DNA of 38,309 bases from Actinomycetes bacterium (lineage in GTDB: Bacteria; Actinomycetota; Acidimicrobiia; Acidimicrobiales; Ilumatobacteraceae). Below, piece after piece: positions 34,887 through 38,309 of this stretch (the first letter of the stretch is position 1; each line of letters opens with the position of its first letter). The stretch is taken from assembly GCA_014190095.1 (NCBI GenBank), contig BJFW01000010.1:1-38309 (forward strand), given 5' to 3'. The notes under the pieces are model-generated. The model had not been told where the DNA came from and did not search any database. It saw nothing but the letters and a program-made list of their open reading frames with translations. Both the position numbers and the translations under genes were made by a program.

Positions 34887-36482
34887 ATGAGCACACCCAC
34901 TTCGCCACTTCATGTGAGATGGCTAGGCCGTGTTCCATACTCCGAAGCGCTGGCATTGCAACAGGCCATTTTTGAGCATGGCGTCGATCAGCATTTGTTG
35001 CTTCTCGAGCATCAGCATGTGTTTACCTACGGTCAGCAAGCCAACCTTGAGCAAAATCTGAAATGCAATCCAGATGAAGTTGGAGCAGACCTTGTTTCCG
35101 TTCATCGTGGTGGAGACATCACCTATCACGGACCAGGACAATTGGTTGGTTATCCGTTGCTGAACCTATTGGCAAAACACGGAGACAGCGGTCCTGCAGA
35201 TACTGCTGCATACATCCACGACGTAGAGCAATTAGTTATCGACACTCTGAACGAGCTTGGTTTATCAAATGCAAGTCGAAAAACTGGGTTTCCTGGCGTA
35301 TGGCTAGATGCAGAGATTGCGCAAGCACGCAAGATTTGCGCAATCGGTGTTCGTGTTGCGCGAGGAGCGAGTGAGCGACGAACCATGCATGGTTTTGCGC
35401 TCAACGTAAGCACCGATTTGAGTTTTATGCGCGAGCACATTGTTCCTTGTGGCATAGCGGATTATGCAGTGACATCGCTTGCTGAAGAGGGAATTGCCGC
35501 AACGATGTTTGACGTAGTCAACGTTGTCAGCAAACTTGCCGCCAAGAAGTGGGGAAATGAAAACTCCACGCGATACGACGTTGCTTGGGCTCATCAACCA
35601 GAACGTGATGGACTCAGTATTTCCGTGCGTAAACCCGATTGGATTCGCCCGCATGTGAACCACACCAGCGAAGTGCTACTCACAAAGAAAACGCTTCGTG
35701 ACCTGAATTTGGTGACGGTGTGCGAAGAGGCCGGTTGCCCGAACTTGAGTGAATGTTGGAAAGACGGCACCGCAACGTTCATGGTGCTGGGCGATCGATG
35801 CACGCGAGCATGTGGATTTTGTCTGATTGATACGCGTAAACCACTTGAGCCAGATGCGAATGAACCAGCACGAGTTGCTGAAGCAGTGAAGCGTATGGGT
35901 CTGGAGTTTGCCGTGCTCACCATGGTTGCTCGAGATGATTTAGCTGACGGTGGAATGCAACACGTTGCCAGCACGATTCGTGCGATTCGTAATGAAAACC
36001 CCGACGCACAAGTTGAAGCATTGATTTCAGATGCCAAGGGAACCGATGCGTTGGATGCTGTGTTGAACGAGCGTCCAGATGTGTTGAATCACAACATAGA
36101 AACTGTTGCTCGACTGCAGCGCATGGTGCGGCCTTCTGCTGGATATGCACGCAGCCTGTCGGTGCTCGCTCGCTCTCGTGCAGTGGGGTTGACCACAAAG
36201 TCTGGGTTCATGCTTGGTCTTGGTGAAACTCGCGATGAAGTAGAGGCAACACTGATTGATCTTGCAAGCGTGGGGGTTAACATCGTGACGATCGGACAGT
36301 ACTTGCGACCGAGCGCACAGCACCTTCCAGTGGTGCGCTATCCCGAACCATCTGAATTTAAGCACTACAAGACATTTGGTGAACGACTTGGCATCAACCA
36401 CGTTGAGTCAAGTCCGCTTACTCGTTCGAGTTATCACGCAAAAGACGCACATCGAAATTCATCCCCACTACTTCACGTGTAA
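34887..36482 (+). CDS. lipB-lipA: Fused octanoyltransferase-lipoyl synthase (LipB-LipA)
   Basis: N-terminal LipB: LLLEHQHVFTYGQ, HRGGDITYHGPGQLVGYPLL, KICAIGVR, TMHGFALNV, HIVPCGI. C-terminal LipA: CEEAGCPNLSECW, CTRACGFCLIDT, LNHNIETV, GLTTKSGFMLGLGE, QYLRPSAQHLPV, SPLTRSSYHA. One uninterrupted ORF. Confidence 0.96.
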   Translation: MSTPTSPLHVRWLGRVPYSEALALQQAIFEHGVDQHLLLLEHQHVFTYGQQANLEQNLKCNPDEVGADLVSVHRGGDITYHGPGQLVGYPLLNLLAKHGDSGPADTAAYIHDVEQLVIDTLNELGLSNASRKTGFPGVWLDAEIAQARKICAIGVRVARGASERRTMHGFALNVSTDLSFMREHIVPCGIADYAVTSLAEEGIAATMFDVVNVVSKLAAKKWGNENSTRYDVAWAHQPERDGLSISVRKPDWIRPHVNHTSEVLLTKKTLRDLNLVTVCEEAGCPNLSECWKDGTATFMVLGDRCTRACGFCLIDTRKPLEPDANEPARVAEAVKRMGLEFAVLTMVARDDLADGGMQHVASTIRAIRNENPDAQVEALISDAKGTDALDAVLNERPDVLNHNIETVARLQRMVRPSAGYARSLSVLARSRAVGLTTKSGFMLGLGETRDEVEATLIDLASVGVNIVTIGQYLRPSAQHLPVVRYPEPSEFKHYKTFGERLGINHVESSPLTRSSYHAKDAHRNSSPLLHV

Positions 36483-36490
36483 AGGCAAAT

Positions 36491-37369
36491 ATGACAACGA
36501 CAACTCTTCGCGAAATTGCTGGCACTATTCAGTCACAGCGCACGGTTGAAGGCGGTGGGTTCACCGTTCGACGCCCGTTTCCGACTGCGCAACTAGATCA
36601 GATCGACCCATTTTTGCTACTCGATGAAATGGGGCCAGCAGATTATGCACCAGGCAAAGCAGTTGGCGCGCCAAGCCATCCGCATCGTGGATTCGAAACC
36701 GTGACATACATGTTGTCGGGCAGCATGGTGCACGAAGACTCAACCGGCACCAAAGCGGTGATCAAAAAAGGTGGAGTGCAGTGGATGACTGCAGGATCCG
36801 GAGTTATCCATAGCGAGTTGCCTACTGATGACATGATGAAACTCGGTGGCCGAATGCACGGCTTTCAGTTGTGGGTGAATTTGCCAGCCGCAAAGAAAAT
36901 GATTGATCCTCGTTATCAGGGTTACGAAGCAGAAGAAATGGCCACTGTACATTTGGCAAAGGGTGGACACATTCGAGTGGTTGCCGGGGTGGTGCATGGT
37001 GCGAAGGGTCCTGTTGAGACCACGTCGCCAATGACGTATGCACACGCCGTGTTAGAAGTTGGCGATGTTGTGGAATGGCTGCCAGAAGAAGGACATACCG
37101 CCCTCATTCATGTCTTTGACGGCGAAGCACGTGTGAATGAGTCAACGAGTGTTTCAGGCGAAATGGTGGTGATGCAGAGATCTGCCGGTTTGGTGCGGGT
37201 TGAAGCAACTACAACCACTACTCAAATTCTGATTCTGGGCGGCCAGCCACTCGGTGAGCCTATGGTTCGCTATGGTCCTTTCGTCATGAATACGAAGCAA
37301 GAGATCATTACTGCCGTTGAAGAATACAACGATGGCAAGTTGGTGAAGGTGGGAAGGAACAGCCTGTGA
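36491..37369 (+). CDS. Pirin family protein
   Basis: VRRPFPTAQLDQIDPFLLLDEMGPADYAPGKAVGAPSHPHRGFETVTYMLSG; MTAGSGVIHSE. Confidence 0.95.
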   Translation: MTTTTLREIAGTIQSQRTVEGGGFTVRRPFPTAQLDQIDPFLLLDEMGPADYAPGKAVGAPSHPHRGFETVTYMLSGSMVHEDSTGTKAVIKKGGVQWMTAGSGVIHSELPTDDMMKLGGRMHGFQLWVNLPAAKKMIDPRYQGYEAEEMATVHLAKGGHIRVVAGVVHGAKGPVETTSPMTYAHAVLEVGDVVEWLPEEGHTALIHVFDGEARVNESTSVSGEMVVMQRSAGLVRVEATTTTTQILILGGQPLGEPMVRYGPFVMNTKQEIITAVEEYNDGKLVKVGRNSL

Positions 37370-38309
37370 GTTCAACAATTGCGACTAGTTCCGATTACCT
37401 TGAACGCATCGCCAAAGTTCGCGCAGCCATGACTGCGCAGTACGTGGATGCAGTATTGCTTTCAGTGGGTCATGACCTGCCGTATTTGTCGGGGTACGAA
37501 GCAATGCCGCTCGAGCGTTTGACGATGCTGGTAATTCCGCGTAGCGGACAGGTGAGCATGGTGGTTCCACGTCTTGAGGTTCCGCGTGTTGTTGCACAGC
37601 CGGAAGTGTTTTCAATTGTTTCGTGGAACGAAACCGACAATCCGATTGCAATTGTTGCAAAGTTGTTAGGCGATGCCAAGCGAATTGCGGTTGGCGATCA
37701 AATGTGGGCTCGCTTCTTGGTGGAGTTACTGCCACATGTGCCGGGTGCAACTTTTACCCGTGCGGTAGATGTTGTTGGCGCATTGCGCATGTCAAAGGAT
37801 GCAAGTGAAATTGCCGCTCTTCGTGCAGCAGGTGCTGCAGCCGACAGGGTTGCTGCACAATTGCAGGCAGGCAAGATTCCGCTTATTGGTCGAACTGAAG
37901 CCGCAGTCTCAGCCGATATTTCTTCGCGACTGATAGCAGAGGGTCACGATGTGGTGAACTTTGCAATTGTTGCAGCAGGTGAAAATGCTGCAAGCCCGCA
38001 CCATCACGCGGGGTCACGAGTGATTCAAGCAAATGAAATTGTGCTATGTGATTTTGGCGGAACGATGAATGGATATTGCAGCGATATCACGAGGTGTGTG
38101 TTTACCGGTCAGATTACAAGCGATGTTGCCGATGCATACTCAGTGCTCTTCGAGTCGCAGGCTGCTGGAGTTGCAGCTGGCGTTGTAGGAAATGCATGTG
38201 AAGAAGTCGATCGTGCATCACGTGCAGTGATTGAAAAAGCAGGATACGGGGAGTATTTCGTGCATCGCACGGGTCATGGAATTGGCATGGAAGCCCACGA
38301 AGATCCATA
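37366..38309 (+). CDS. M24 family Xaa-Pro peptidase, partial (truncated by window end)
   Basis: GTGA overlap with pirin; translation includes LRMSKDASEIAALRAAGAAADR, CDFGGTMNGYCSDITR, VHRTGHGIGMEAHEDP. Absent from the ORF track because no stop is present. Confidence 0.9.
   Translation, partial: MSSTIATSSDYLERIAKVRAAMTAQYVDAVLLSVGHDLPYLSGYEAMPLERLTMLVIPRSGQVSMVVPRLEVPRVVAQPEVFSIVSWNETDNPIAIVAKLLGDAKRIAVGDQMWARFLVELLPHVPGATFTRAVDVVGALRMSKDASEIAALRAAGAAADRVAAQLQAGKIPLIGRTEAAVSADISSRLIAEGHDVVNFAIVAAGENAASPHHHAGSRVIQANEIVLCDFGGTMNGYCSDITRCVFTGQITSDVADAYSVLFESQAAGVAAGVVGNACEEVDRASRAVIEKAGYGEYFVHRTGHGIGMEAHEDP

Noticed and set aside
1-38309. CRISPR arrays, tRNA/rRNA genes, prophage or insertion sequences
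   Set aside because: No regularly spaced repeats, tRNA-like cloverleaf motifs, or phage/transposase proteins were recognised in the sequence or ORF track.

Overview
This 38.3 kb window is a dense, almost purely protein-coding chromosomal segment. It probably comes from an actinobacterium with a compact genome (Acidimicrobiia-like is an inference). The evidence is mycothiol-pathway-type genes, a homodimeric AceE, and a Mycobacterium-like order of APC permease, two TrkA-type RCK genes and an OB-fold gene. I found no rRNA, tRNA, CRISPR array, prophage or transposase. Main modules: copper-type genes (DUF305, CopC-CopD); a DUF1185/EthD/VOC/DMT-transporter operon; aminotransferase plus 2-hydroxyacid dehydrogenase; sufC-sufS-sufU without adjacent sufB/sufD; a Phd-VapC toxin-antitoxin pair coupled to a metallo-beta-lactamase hydrolase under a perfect inverted-repeat operator; a tandem-domain glycosyltransferase; a mycothiol-type DsbA/MPI pair; galE; aceE; rnhA; a DUF3445 protein; an SDR/FAD-oxidoreductase/SRPBCC/argJ operon; a KimA-like APC permease divergent from two RCK proteins; and an lpd, E2, lipB-lipA lipoylation cluster in which LipB and LipA are fused in one 531-aa ORF. 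The most notable observations are the LipB-LipA fusion, the KimA-like permease/dual-RCK locus, the toxin-antitoxin operon with its operator and coupled hydrolase, the DUF1185 operon, the separated suf operon with a 16-bp dyad, and the consistent near-zero spacing of convergent genes.
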